A DNA stretch of 64,000 nucleotides from Flavobacteriales bacterium (GTDB lineage: Bacteria > Bacteroidota > Bacteroidia > Flavobacteriales_D > Sanyastnellaceae): contig JADKIZ010000021.1 of NCBI GenBank assembly GCA_016722445.1, positions 46,056-110,055 on the forward strand, given 5' to 3'. How positions within the stretch are numbered: position 1 is the stretch's first letter; every line of letters begins with the position of its first letter. Shown piece by piece: positions 39,079-48,483 of the stretch. A program made the position numbers and the translations under genes. The notes below the pieces were generated by a model. The model saw nothing but the letters and a program-made list of their open reading frames with translations. It searched no databases and had not been told where the DNA came from.

Positions 39079-39348
39079 TGGTATAACTGTCCAATGTGTC
39101 ACGTCACGAAAGAAATGATTGCTATTCCCTTCTCCTTGCCAAAAGTGTGGCCCGTGTTTCTGACATTTCTCTGAATTTTCCGGATAAAAATCTTTGCAAA
39201 ATTTGAGTACGATGACTTCACGCATCTCATACTCACCTGTTTTCCCTGGTAAAAAAACTTTATTTCCAGGGATAAATCCAAGCACACGCTGTCCGTCTTC
39301 CGGTAATTTGATATGGATATCATTCCAAATAGTTTCCATCTCAGGCAT
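39061..39348 (-). CDS. DUF551-like small protein
   Basis: About 95 residues, with a pattern close to DUF551: IWNDIHIKLPEDGQRVLGFIPG near the start and HWTVIPLGPSR at the end (normally 'HWMPLPxPP'). Cytosolic, function unknown. Its 5' end overlaps the stop of the upstream YfiT-like gene, and its last 18 bp overlap the convergent methyltransferase gene. ATGs at 39366, 39348 and 39339 are all possible starts. Confidence 0.65.
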   Translation of the reverse strand: MPEMETIWNDIHIKLPEDGQRVLGFIPGNKVFLPGKTGEYEMREVIVLKFCKDFYPENSEKCQKHGPHFWQGEGNSNHFFRDVTHWTVIPLGPSR

Positions 39349-39874
39349 GCAATGTTTTGATGACATTTAATTGTGCCGTATGGTGATCGCCATGCCGTGC
39401 ATATAGTGCAAGCACGGTGAAAAGATTATACGTTTTGTTGTATTCCGGATGAATATAGGATTGATGAAAATTCTCTTTGGTCATATGTTTCAAGACATCA
39501 ACCAGTCGCAGATGTACTCCTTCTAGTATGCGCCAGGAAATCATCGGATCCATGGTGAGCGAGTCATGTAACTGTGCAAACTCATCTTGATTGTATGGTT
39601 TGATCACAGGCGTATCTTCAGTGATAGTAAGTTTGAATCGGATGAGTGCATTCATATGACTATCCGCCAAATGATGCACGATTTGCCTTGCATTCCAGCC
39701 ATTTTCACGATAGGATTTTTCCCAACAATGTTCAGGAAGATTTTGTATTGCCTGTAGCAATGATTGTGGCAATAGCTCGATTCTTTGGATATTCTCCCGA
39801 ATGAGTTCTGCTGAAAAAACAGTAGGCTGCACAAACCTGCCGATAGGATAAACATGTGCTTCTGTTGCGATCAT
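39341..39874 (-). CDS. DinB/YfiT-family metal-dependent transferase or hydrolase
   Basis: A 177-residue protein of the DinB-like four-helix fold, nearest to YfiT (bacillithiol-dependent S-transferase type): IELLPQSLLQAIQNLPEHCWEKSYRENGWNARQIVHHLADSHMNALIRFKL and the C-terminal YARHGDHHTAQL. The three His ligands are the first His of HHLADSH-type and the HGDHH pair. Substrate is unknown. It overlaps by 4 bp the upstream enoyl-CoA hydratase gene, indicating one transcript. Confidence 0.85.
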   Translation of the reverse strand: MIATEAHVYPIGRFVQPTVFSAELIRENIQRIELLPQSLLQAIQNLPEHCWEKSYRENGWNARQIVHHLADSHMNALIRFKLTITEDTPVIKPYNQDEFAQLHDSLTMDPMISWRILEGVHLRLVDVLKHMTKENFHQSYIHPEYNKTYNLFTVLALYARHGDHHTAQLNVIKTLHA

Positions 39875-40670
39875 TTTCCTTGGAAATTGGGTTTGCGTTT
39901 TTCCATAAATGCTGTGACACCTTCTTTGTAATCATCTGTTTGTCCTGCTTCAATCTGTTTCTTTTCTTCCAAAGCAAGCTGTTGATTGAGGTCAGATGTC
40001 ATGGATGCGTTGAGCAATTCTTTGATGAGGTGAATGGCATGTGTTGGCATGGAAGCCAATTCAGACGCTTGTTTCATCACGGCTTCATTGAATTCTTCAT
40101 CAGAAACAACCTTGTAAACCATTCCCATTTTCTCGGCGTCAGATGCACTTACTTTTTCTCCAGTAATCATCAATGCTGATGCTTTTTGAAACCCGATCAT
40201 TCGTGGAAGGAAAAATGTACCACCACTGTCGGGAACCAATCCGATCTTAGAAAAGGCTTGAATGAAAGATGCGGAAGCCGATGCAATGACAATATCGCAT
40301 GCCAGTGCTATGTTTGCTCCGGCACCGGCTGCAACGCCATTCACGGCGCCGATCACAGGTTTTGGCATCGCACGCAATCTGGTAATGATGGGATTATAGT
40401 GTTCACTCAGGATGGTTTGAAAACCGGGAGGATTAGGACCTGTCACTTCTGCAAGATCTTGTCCGGCACAGAAAGCTTTGCCATTTCCGGTAAGTACCAC
40501 AGCGCGGATGGAATGATCCACGGCGATTTCATCCAGTTTGGCTTGAAGTGCCAATGCCATTTCGCGGTTGAAACTATTGAATACCTGCGGACGGTTTAGC
40601 CTGATCACAGCTACTGCCCCTTGTTGTTCGTATTGAATCGTGTCGCTAATGTGAGTTTTTTTGTCGGCAT
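39871..40670 (-). CDS. Enoyl-CoA hydratase/isomerase family protein (PaaG-like), 5' end uncertain
   Basis: A crotonase-fold enzyme of about 260 residues. The conserved oxyanion-hole segments are GKAFCAGQDLAEV and VNGVAAGAGANIALACDIVIA. Residues LVPDSGGTFFLPRMIG replace the usual Glu pair with Asp/Ser, a pattern seen in PaaG (epoxyphenylacetyl-CoA isomerase) relatives. The uninterrupted frame starts at GTG 40608 but would lack the first beta strand. Upstream codons (ISDTIQYEQQGAVAVIRLNRP) clearly belong to the protein and reach an ATG at 40670 only if one base is added to a run of seven Ts at 40656-40662. Whether it works in phenylacetate or fatty-acid breakdown is open: no other paa genes are near. 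Confidence 0.82.
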
Positions 40671-40779
40671 AAAAATAATGACTTGCTTTGTGTGGAAGAT
40701 TGCTTTTGATTCATTTTGCCCACAACAGGCAAATGAAAATGATTCTTTCCGTGATCAAATTTTCTCTTGTCTTTTATCC

Positions 40780-40809
40780 AAAAAAAAAGCGCCTGCATTG
40801 AGGCGCTTT
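40780..40809 (-). terminator. Rho-independent terminator
   Basis: A 9-bp stem (AAAGCGCCT / AGGCGCTTT, 6-base loop) runs into a nine-T tract in the minus direction, 19 bp after the stop at 40828. Confidence 0.88.
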
Positions 40810-40827
40810 ATGACGGTTGGATGGACG

Positions 40828-41265
40828 TTAGTCCTTGTCCTCCTTTTTGTTTGCTTTTTTCTCTTGGATTTTGGCTTCCTGTTTTTCTTTGATTTCAGCC
40901 CATTTTATTTCTTGTTCCGGATTGAGAATTTCAAGAATAGCAGACTGATATTGCTCCTGACTGTCCTTTTGTTCTTTGTTGAGCTGCTTACGTTCTTCCT
41001 TGGTGGTTGGTCCGTCTTTCTTCGATTTTAGAGTTTCTTTTTTCTGAAGATGATTCATAAGCGCAGCTTTCCATTGTGTTTGTTGGTCAGCCGTAAGTTG
41101 CAATTCTTGAGTTCGCCTGGTCACGAGTTTGTCGGCTTTCTCTTGCGCCGACATGGTTTTGACCGGTTTTTTTGTGTCTTGTTGCGCAGTTTTGCTTTCT
41201 GCCTGTGCAAATATTCCATGGCCCATCGCCAACAGAATGAGTACCATCAAAATTTTTCCTTTCAT
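40828..41265 (-). CDS. Exported Spy/CpxP-like or DUF4890-like helical protein
   Basis: A 145-residue periplasmic protein. Signal peptide MKGKILMVLILLAMGHGIFAQ, then an almost wholly helical, charged body. The segment ADKLVTRRTQELQLTADQQTQWKAAL resembles the 'LxLTxxQxxQ' motif of Spy/CpxP-type chaperones, and a second version, YQSAILEILNPEQEIKWAEIKEKQ, follows. It ends in a lysine-rich tail. Such proteins are often stress-induced; that is inference here. Monocistronic with its own terminator. Confidence 0.75.
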   Translation of the reverse strand: MKGKILMVLILLAMGHGIFAQAESKTAQQDTKKPVKTMSAQEKADKLVTRRTQELQLTADQQTQWKAALMNHLQKKETLKSKKDGPTTKEERKQLNKEQKDSQEQYQSAILEILNPEQEIKWAEIKEKQEAKIQEKKANKKEDKD

Positions 41266-41549
41266 CTTAATTGTAATTGATTTGAGTGTTAGATATTGAT
41301 AGTGACGAATGGTTTAATTGGTTTTGAAAAAAAATGAATCGAATGTTTGGACTCGTGTGATTTTAAATTTCTTCTGAGTGTGAAGTTGTTTGATGAGTTG
41401 ACCACAATAAGTTCCCTGTATTAGAAGATAGACCCAGAATGTGATGTATGGATTAGCTTGATCATTTGTTTTGAAGCAAGCAACCAAATTAAAACAACTT
41501 GCATCAAATGGTTTGTAGTTCTTGTTTCGCTACGCTTAACTTACAATAC

Positions 41550-44472
41550 ATGATGTTACTTGATTCTGGTCGTTACAACCGAAGTGTTGTCTGCTGCTCT
41601 GTTGTTTTAATGTTCGTTCTGTGCACTTCTTCATTGTTCGCGCAACATGAACATTGCGGTTTGGAGCACTATCATCCCTCATACCGCAATTACATGATTC
41701 AGACTGCAGGTGAAGCAGCTCGATATGATCATCATTTGTTGAGAACTGAGCCGCGCGATGTTTCCCTCAATATTATCATCGTGAATTACAATGAAGGTCC
41801 TCTTGTTACACCTCAATTCGTGCAACAGCATGTTGATGCTGCCAATGAAGTTTTTGCAGAGATCAATCTTCATTTCAGCATTTGTAATATTCAATACGTG
41901 GATTATCCATACGAAATGAGTTATATACCTGGATTTGCCATGTGGTCGCAGGAAATCCAGGACCATCTGATGAACGAAGCTTGGCTTCCAGGATATCTGA
42001 ATATTTTTTATGGTTCTGGTGCTGGCCCTATGGCCGGTTTACCTGGAATTTGGGGGTGGGATGCTGTTTTGATGAATGCGGGCCCTTCAATCGTATTTAT
42101 TCATGAATTGGGACATTACTTTTCTCTTTGGCATACGCACTATTTTAATGGCTATTCAACGAATATCTATACCCTTGAATTGGTGGATGGATCAAATTGT
42201 GATACGGAAGGTGATTTTGTGTGTGATACACCTGCCGATCCAGGTTTGTATGGCAGAATTAGTCCCGCACCTTCTTGTGACTATATCGATACAGTGAGCG
42301 TTGATGCAAATGGTGATTTGTATCAACCACTCACCAACAATTATATGTGTGCGACCAATCCAAATTGCATGACATCTTTTACGCCACTTCAATTGAACAG
42401 AATGGCGTATTGTTTGGATCATGAAAGGGCATACCTCAAATCCGGTGGAAATGGATTGACAGTGGATGAAGCACCACGTTTGGCTTGTATTTCTGATGAA
42501 CCCATCGAACTTCAGGGTTCAGATCCAGAGGGTGTGTTTTCAGGAAATGGTGTGGTTGACGATGTCTTTTATCCGGAATTAGCTGGTGTCGGTCACCATG
42601 TGATCACTTATTCAGGAACTACTACTTCGGAAATTGTAGAAACAACCGATGCGTATTATTCATATCACGATACTACCTATATCCAGTCGTCTTCATGGCA
42701 GACTTTTTTGGCCACCACATCAGGAAATTTTTCAGCTTTTTCATTTTTGATGAAGCACTCATCAGATCAAGAGATTAATTACAGCATCATAGCAGGGAAT
42801 GATGACTCTGGCACTTTGTTGTTGCAGGGTGTTTCAAATGCAATTGTCAATGATGATTTTGATTGGATGAAGATCGTCTTTGAATCTCCCCTTGTCATCA
42901 CCGCAGGAAATTATTATACATTGAAAATTGAAGGAACTTCAGCATATGAAATTGCCGGCATGAAAAGTAATGTTTATCAGCCCGGACAAAGCAATATGGC
43001 GTTCGACCTCTCTTTTATCTCATATGTAATTCCAACCGAACTCAATTGCGGAAATACTACATTGATTGAAATTACAGTTGGAGACTATACTCAGATCACT
43101 CCTGTGGATATTCTTCCTGTATACTGTGCCAGCGCTCCAACTTCAGAAATTTCATTCCTCCCGAACGGCGGTATGATTACCGTTGATGGTGTCGTAGATT
43201 CAGTGGTGAATCCCACAGCATTGGGAAGTGGTTTACACATGGCTGAATATTCTTACGAAAATATTTTTGGCTGCGGGAATACTTCTCAATTTGAGATTCA
43301 TGTCGGTCCAACTGCTCAAACGGGCATATCCAATGATCTGTTGATTTGTTCAGGTGATAGTCTGTTGGAATTGAATCTCAGCCCAAACGATGGCTTGCTT
43401 TGGTTGGATGATGTTCTGGTATCTGAATTGCCTATTCAACTCAATGGTCTTTCCTTGGGTGAACATGAACTGAAGTATATCACTCCTGGAGAATATCCTT
43501 GGCATACAACAATGGATCAATCCTGGTCTCCATCTAATCCTTTCTGGGCTTGGGGTTTGAATGATTATGATACTTTGTGGCAGTCTTTCACTGCTTCTGT
43601 GGATGGATATCTCGACCTCTTTAGACTTGGTTTTTATTCCAATGATATTATCCATGAATTATCAATTGTACAATGGAAATGGAGTAAATGGTCAGTTGTT
43701 ATTCTCCGGCGAAACTGAATTCGGTGCACAGTCAACTTATATTCAAGATTTCGATATACCGGATTTTACTTATCTTCTCGATGCGGATTCTGTGTATACC
43801 GTGGCGGTCATTTTCGAACAGTCATTCAATACGACCATCAATGCTGATTATGTGAATTCATACGCTGGCGGCACATCGAGTTATGCTTATCCGGGGATGG
43901 ATATTGATTTCCGTTTTGAAGAATATATTCATCCATTGATTGAATGTGGTGCGGATACAAGCATTACATCATTTACCGTTGGTGAAGCTTTTGAATTTTC
44001 ATTGGGAGATGATCTGCTAAGTATTGGTGGCACACCTGTTACGATCAGTTCGAATGTTTTGGCTTCAAATTATCTTTGGAGTACTGGTGAATCAACCCAA
44101 CAAATTGAGTATTCACCTGATGAAGATACAACATACGTGTGGTTAACAGTAACCAATGAATATGGGTGCAGTGATACGGATACAATCAGTGTTTACATCA
44201 TAACTGGCGTCGATGAACTGCTGGAAAGTGATTGGATCATCAATGTGTTTCCAAATCCCGTAACGGATGAACTCCATTTTTCTTCCAATGCTGCCACTTG
44301 TGGAATTGAAATCACTGATATGTCAGGCCAATTGGTTTACTCCAACGACTTGCGGAGAAATGCGAATCAAAAGGACAAACTCTACATAGGTCATCTCGAA
44401 AGTGGTTATTATCACCTGTGTATTCATACGGAATGGGGTTACAAGGTGATTCCTGTTTTGAAAATGGAATGA
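41550..44472 (+). CDS. M43-like (pappalysin-type) zinc metalloprotease with T9SS sorting domain, one frameshift
   Basis: Repaired length is about 973 residues. Signal peptide to about residue 32 (VLMFVLCTSSLFAQ). The catalytic domain carries HELGHYFSLWH with zinc ligands H185, H189 and H195 and the general-base E186, followed by NYMCATNPNCMTSFTPLQLNRM, the Met-turn region of metzincins. Ig-like and jelly-roll domains follow, and a T9SS type A domain ends the protein (INVFPNPVTDELHFS ... MSGQLVYSNDL ... LESGYYHLCIH). The frame breaks near 43672; removing one base gives ELSIYNGNGVNGQLLFSGE. A probable extracellular protease. Confidence 0.85.
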
Positions 44473-44537
44473 CCATCAAGATAAGATGGTATTATTTCAT
44501 TTCGAAATAGAATGATATCTTGAACCATTTATGTGGT

Positions 44538-44545
44538 TATCTTCG
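44538..44545 (+). promoter_or_regulatory. Putative -7 promoter box (TATCTTCG)
   Basis: TATCTTCG ends 5 bases before the ATG at 44551, so transcription would start about at the start codon. Confidence 0.45.
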
Positions 44546-44550
44546 TTGAA

Positions 44551-44808
44551 ATGGAATTGTTTGTCATCATATTTCTGGTTCTTTCTTTTTCGTGTCCTCT
44601 ACTTTTTATTTGGGATGGATATTCTAATGGGAGCACCAAAAGGGGGGTTATTCGTGCGCTAACTTGTTATTTGTTCTGTTGTTTGGGAGTTTATCTTGTA
44701 CGTCAAATGACTTTGTTGATCTTACTCGGTGTGCCAATGGTTGTGATTTTCCTGATTCCCTTAATTACACGCAAAAAGAAAGGCAAAGGGAACGTAGTGG
44801 AACATTGA
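44551..44808 (+). CDS. Small membrane protein of unknown function
   Basis: An 85-residue protein with two to three hydrophobic helices (LFVIIFLVLSFSCPLLFIW, ALTCYLFCCLGVYLV, LLILLGVPMVVIFLIPLI) and a basic cytoplasmic tail (TRKKKGKGN). No family recognised. The start is chosen from the TATCTTCG box just upstream. It stands alone between the M43 protease gene and the XRE regulator. Confidence 0.5.
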   Translation: MELFVIIFLVLSFSCPLLFIWDGYSNGSTKRGVIRALTCYLFCCLGVYLVRQMTLLILLGVPMVVIFLIPLITRKKKGKGNVVEH

Positions 44809-45045
44809 CTTCTATATTCACCAAGTTGGTATTGTCTGGATCATTTAACTTGGAGTGGCGATATAAAGTTGGGGATTGGTAAATGAGATAAGAGAAGTAA
44901 ATCTATTTTAGAAAGTTCACCTCATTGTGAAAGCTCCCCGAAAAATTGCAGTGTTTGAAAATAGATAATAACTAATATGGAACATTGATTCCTATAGGAA
45001 GTATTCAGTAAGCCTTTCATTTTTTAACCTAGACAATATAAATAA
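44809..45045. other. Intergenic stretch upstream of the XRE regulator
   Basis: No gene. Positions 44920-44945 contain GTGAAAGCTCCCCGAAAA, which also occurs at 11304-11321 inside the broken T9SS fragment, so some repeated DNA may have inserted here. The regulator's operator follows at 45046. Confidence 0.5.
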
Positions 45046-45097
45046 TGTAGCATCCAATTTGTAGCATAGTATGATTTGCTACACTATATTTGCTACA
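45046..45097. promoter_or_regulatory. Four-heptamer palindromic operator over the XRE promoter
   Basis: Two TGTAGCA heptamers (45046-45052, 45060-45066) and two TGCTACA heptamers (45077-45083, 45091-45097) are arranged as a perfect dyad: spacings 7, 10, 7, centre at 45071.5. An exact -7 box TATATTTG (45085-45092) lies between and into the last two half-sites, and a TTTG lies at 45058-45061. The regulator's ATG is 24 bp downstream of the last half-site. This is the expected picture for autorepression by two dimers of the HTH protein encoded next. Confidence 0.75.
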
Positions 45098-45120
45098 TAT
45101 CGTCAAATTTTCACCTTCAA

Positions 45121-45645
45121 ATGAACTACCTCAAAGAGATTCGGCTTGAACTAGGCCTTACACAAGCTGCGATGGCTGATATCTTGTGTATCAGCAGAGC
45201 AAATATTTCGTTGGTTGAGGCGGATATGCGCAAATTGTCGAGCGACAATTTGGTCAAATTGCGCAAGCTCAAAATGCATAGTGTGCAAATTCCAGCTGAG
45301 GAGATGGATGGTATGGAAGAGTTGGTTCAAAATAGAAAGATGGAATTGAAACGGCACCTCGAAATGCAGATTGAACAAATAGAGGTTAAACTATCCAAGG
45401 CCGAAAAAACCCTCGAAATCATGACCCGGAAATTCACTGCATCTTGTGAGGCCTTGAAGTTGATTCGCAGGGAGCTAAAAATATTCGCCGGTGTTGAGGA
45501 TTATGAAAAAAGATTGAATGAGCAATTGAATATCCAAAAGAAAATCTATATCGATAATCATCCCTCAGCAAGGCTAATACACGAATTGAATATTCTAGCA
45601 TTGAAATCCAATCTTGAATTATTTCGTCAGCAACTTGCTCTGTGA
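45121..45645 (+). CDS. XRE-type helix-turn-helix regulator with long helical C-terminus
   Basis: A 174-residue protein. Residues about 3-52 form an XRE/Cro-type HTH (LKEIRLELGLTQAAMADILCISRANISLVEADMRKLSSDNLVKLRKL). The rest is a predicted coiled coil (MELKRHLEMQIEQIEVKLSKAEKTLEIMTRKF) followed by further helices. The ATG at 45121 starts at the HTH itself; a longer reading would run into the operator. A symmetrical operator covers its promoter, so it is probably autoregulated. A second coiled-coil gene follows after 37 bp. The pair resembles a small regulator-effector unit, but no known toxin fold is seen. Confidence 0.75.
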   Translation: MNYLKEIRLELGLTQAAMADILCISRANISLVEADMRKLSSDNLVKLRKLKMHSVQIPAEEMDGMEELVQNRKMELKRHLEMQIEQIEVKLSKAEKTLEIMTRKFTASCEALKLIRRELKIFAGVEDYEKRLNEQLNIQKKIYIDNHPSARLIHELNILALKSNLELFRQQLAL

Positions 45646-45682
45646 GTTGTTGCATCATTATCCAATCATACCTCATAAAACT

Positions 45683-46111
45683 ATGGCCGCACGTTCAAGA
45701 AAAAAATTTGACCCCTTGAAATATGCACAAGACGAATTTTCCAAGGCAGAATTGGAATTTTTGCAATACGAATTGATTTTGCTCAAGAAAAGGCAAGCTG
45801 AGTCAAAGTATGGGAAAGAACTTTCCGACCTCAATCGGCTGATAGGTGAACTAGATCAGAGTATCCAGGAATTACCCGATGGTGGATTGAAAACTGCCAG
45901 CGTAGAACGACGAAAGGAATTGGAATATCGCAAACAAAATCTTGCCATTCGTTATCCGAAAGGAGCAGAGCAAAGCGAGGAAAATTTATTAAAAAGTATT
46001 GAAATAAAACAGAAGCAACTACAAGCTGCAACAGAGTTGCTGGATAAAGCTCTTGAGCGCGAAGCAAAGAAAATTGCTGATGCCGGGAAGGAAGCAGACA
46101 AAGGAAATTGA
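45683..46111 (+). CDS. Coiled-coil protein of unknown function, partner of the XRE gene
   Basis: A 142-residue cytosolic protein, nearly all helix: FSKAELEFLQYELILLKKRQAESKYGKELSDLNRLIGELDQSIQEL, a short break (PDGGLKTASVERRKELEYRKQNLAIRYPKG), then EENLLKSIEIKQKQLQAATELLDKALEREAKKIADA. It has a basic N-terminus (AARSRKKFD) that could bind nucleic acid. No family recognised. It follows the XRE regulator by 37 bp and is probably under the same operator. Confidence 0.65.
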   Translation: MAARSRKKFDPLKYAQDEFSKAELEFLQYELILLKKRQAESKYGKELSDLNRLIGELDQSIQELPDGGLKTASVERRKELEYRKQNLAIRYPKGAEQSEENLLKSIEIKQKQLQAATELLDKALEREAKKIADAGKEADKGN

Positions 46112-46260
46112 CATGGCAACCATTGCGGTAGGGAATGATGGTTTAGTAAGTATAAACAAATACAGATAACGCATAATGGTGCCACGGCCTTGTTTGCCTT
46201 TCTGCGACAATGTAAGACCCTAAATTTTATAACGATGAACAAGGAATGTGTCCGAATCGA

Positions 46261-46647
46261 CTATCCTGCAAAATGTTTGCGCACTTCCGCTACGCGTTGA
46301 TTATCCGTTGGGTGGTCTGATGTTCCCAATGCAATTTCTTTATCATGGAATTTTCTGTCTTTTAAAAGAAAATTTCTGAACTCTTCTTGAGCATTGCCAG
46401 GCCCAGTGAGATAAATCGCATCCACAGTCTGAATGAGTTCAGACACGCTCAAATACATATGTTTGATCTCTTGTTCTACTTTATGGTGATGCGCGTCTTC
46501 GCTGCTGGAGTGATCGGCATGGTGTTTTGAGTTAATCTTTTTGATAACACCGTAGTCTCCCTGACTTTTGAAATCTTCATTGCCAATGATGAACGCGTGT
46601 TGATGATCAATCCAAACTCCTGCTACCTTTTTACTTTGATATTTCAT
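46261..46647 (-). CDS. Conserved hypothetical protein, eRF1-like fold suspected
   Basis: A 128-residue soluble protein. It begins KKVAGVWIDHQHAFIIG and ends with DAIYLTGPGNAQEEFRNFLLKDRKFHDKEIALGTSDHPTDNQRVAEVRKHF. The 'WIDHxxA' and 'GPGxAxxEF' elements recall the small bacterial eRF1-like / host-attachment-like proteins seen in Bacteroidota, which is a family impression and not a firm match. The His-rich middle (KHHADHSSSEDAHHHK) could bind metal. It stands alone, divergent from the mla operon. Confidence 0.6.
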   Translation of the reverse strand: MKYQSKKVAGVWIDHQHAFIIGNEDFKSQGDYGVIKKINSKHHADHSSSEDAHHHKVEQEIKHMYLSVSELIQTVDAIYLTGPGNAQEEFRNFLLKDRKFHDKEIALGTSDHPTDNQRVAEVRKHFAG

Positions 46648-46963
46648 AATATGCTATTTTCCTCAAATGTGGTGGATATTCTTAGGTTTTGTGCTGTCTT
46701 CTGACATTATGTTGATTGATTTATGTCACGACTTAGGAGTTTTCATGTTCCACGTATTTTCTTTTGGACTCATGAAAGCACTGAATGGTAGATGTGTGGC
46801 TCCATTAAGAGAGCATGTAGTCGATTTGTGTGATTTAGACACCGACTTCTCTGATCCCTGTCAGATTCACAGCTGTTCATTCTATAATGCGTATCTTTCA
46901 GACTTCAGACCGACTGAAATGTGTTATTGAAAACGAAAAAACAGATTGCATAGGCTTCAATTG
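46648..46963. other. Divergent intergenic region before the mla operon
   Basis: No gene is supported; an 87-codon open frame across it has no features of a real protein. It should hold promoters for both the gene at 46261-46647 and mlaE, but no strong TAnnTTTG box is visible. Confidence 0.4.
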
Positions 46964-47731
46964 ATGAACAAATCACTCTTCAAGACATTTCTTCATGAAA
47001 CTGGTGAAATTTCATATTTCACCGCGCGGTTTTTCCGTGAAGGTTTTCGTCCGAGATATGAATTCGCTGAATTGTTCAATCAATGTTTCGCCATAGGGAA
47101 TAAAACATTAGGTCTTGTTGGAATTACTGGTTTCATCATGGGCCTCGTTATTACGATTCAATCACATCCTTCTATGCAGGCTTTTGGCGCTGAATCGTGG
47201 CTACCTGCTGTGGTGTCGGTTTCGTTGGTGCGTGAAATAGTTCCGGTGATTACGGCTTTAATCTGTGCTGGTAAAATTGGATCCAGCATCGGCGCAGAAT
47301 TGGGATCTATGAAAGTGACTGAACAGATTGATGCCATGGAAGTTTCCGGAACCAATCCATTCAAATATCTTGTTGTGACACGTGTTTTTGCTTCCATGCT
47401 TATGATACCGCTTTTGGTGATCATTGCCGATGCTGTTGGTTTATGGGGTGCATATATCGGTGTGAATATGAAAACTGAAGTGAGTTTCGACTTATACACC
47501 AATCAGATATTTCAAAAACTCACTTTTGGTGATGTAATTCCATCCATCATCAAGTCTTTTTTCTTTGGTTTTGCCATCGGTATCATTGGTTGCTACAAGG
47601 GTTATTACACGAGAAATGGTACGCAAGGTGTTGGAAGGGCCGCAAATTCCGCGGTTGTCGCTGCCACTTTTGTCGTTTTTATCATCGATTTGATCGCAGC
47701 ACAAATAGCGGACATCATTGATATTACATGA
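46964..47731 (+). CDS. mlaE: MlaE-type lipid ABC transporter permease
   Basis: A 255-residue inner-membrane permease of the MlaE (DUF140) family. Conserved pieces: FIMGLVITIQSHPSMQAFGAE, REIVPVITALICAGKIGSSIGAELGSMKVTEQIDAMEVSGTNPFKYLVVTRV and FGFAIGIIGCYKGYYTRNGTQGVGRAANSAVVAA. With the ATPase and the MCE protein encoded next, it forms the machine that moves phospholipids between outer and inner membranes to keep outer-membrane asymmetry. It overlaps mlaF by 4 bp (ATGA). Confidence 0.93.
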   Translation: MNKSLFKTFLHETGEISYFTARFFREGFRPRYEFAELFNQCFAIGNKTLGLVGITGFIMGLVITIQSHPSMQAFGAESWLPAVVSVSLVREIVPVITALICAGKIGSSIGAELGSMKVTEQIDAMEVSGTNPFKYLVVTRVFASMLMIPLLVIIADAVGLWGAYIGVNMKTEVSFDLYTNQIFQKLTFGDVIPSIIKSFFFGFAIGIIGCYKGYYTRNGTQGVGRAANSAVVAATFVVFIIDLIAAQIADIIDIT

Positions 47732-48480
47732 GCGACGACAATACACAAATAAAAGAGGATGCCATTGTCGTAAGTCATGTGCATAAATCATTTGGTGAAA
47801 ATGTGGTCCTTCGTGATTTTAGTTTGTCATTGAAGGAAGGTGAAAATCTCGTGGTTCTTGGTAAATCAGGTTCTGGCAAATCGGTTCTCATCAAATGCAT
47901 CATTGGATTGATGCAACCGGACAAAGGCAGTATCTGTGTGCTGGGCGATGAAATCACGACCATGGAACAAACTAAATTGGATGAGATGAGGGTTCGTGTC
48001 GGTTTTCTATTTCAAAGCAATGCATTGTATGATTCCATGACTGTTCGAGAAAACCTTGAGTTTCCATTGCGCCGACATTGGGCTAAAACGAGTAGGGAAG
48101 AAGTGGACAGATTGGTGATGGAAGTACTGGAACATGTGGGATTGGCTGAAGCAATTGATATGATGCCGGAAGAATTGTCGGGAGGTATGAGAAAGCGAAT
48201 TGCATTGGCAAGAACACTCATCCTGAAACCGAAAATTATTCTGTACGATGAGCCAACGACGGGACTCGATCCAATTACAGGAAAGGGAATCAGTCAGTTG
48301 ATGTTGAACGTGCAGGCCAAATACAACACTTCTTCTATCATCATTTCGCATGATATGAATTGTGTGAAAATGACTGCCAATAGAATTGTGATGCTGATAG
48401 ATGGGAAGTGCTACGCCACCGGCACTTATGACGAATTGATGAAGTCAGGTGATAAACGTATTAAAGATTTTTTTGACTGA
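47728..48480 (+). CDS. mlaF: MlaF-type ABC transporter ATPase
   Basis: A 250-residue cytosolic ATPase. Walker A GKSGSGKS at 45-52, Q-loop FLFQSNALYDSMTVRENLEFPL, signature LSGGM at 150-154, Walker B IILYDEP at 170-176, and H-loop IIISHDM. It powers the MlaE permease. It overlaps mlaE and lies 3 bp before mlaD, a tight operon. Confidence 0.95.
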   Translation: MSDDNTQIKEDAIVVSHVHKSFGENVVLRDFSLSLKEGENLVVLGKSGSGKSVLIKCIIGLMQPDKGSICVLGDEITTMEQTKLDEMRVRVGFLFQSNALYDSMTVRENLEFPLRRHWAKTSREEVDRLVMEVLEHVGLAEAIDMMPEELSGGMRKRIALARTLILKPKIILYDEPTTGLDPITGKGISQLMLNVQAKYNTSSIIISHDMNCVKMTANRIVMLIDGKCYATGTYDELMKSGDKRIKDFFD

Positions 48481-48483
48481 AAT

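Noticed and set aside
44664..44882. An alternative reading frame overlapping the small membrane protein
   Set aside because: It lacks a promoter and hydrophobic pattern; the frame starting at 44551 has both.
46667..46930. An 87-codon gene upstream of mlaE
   Set aside because: Sequence is of low protein-like quality and fills the divergent promoter region.
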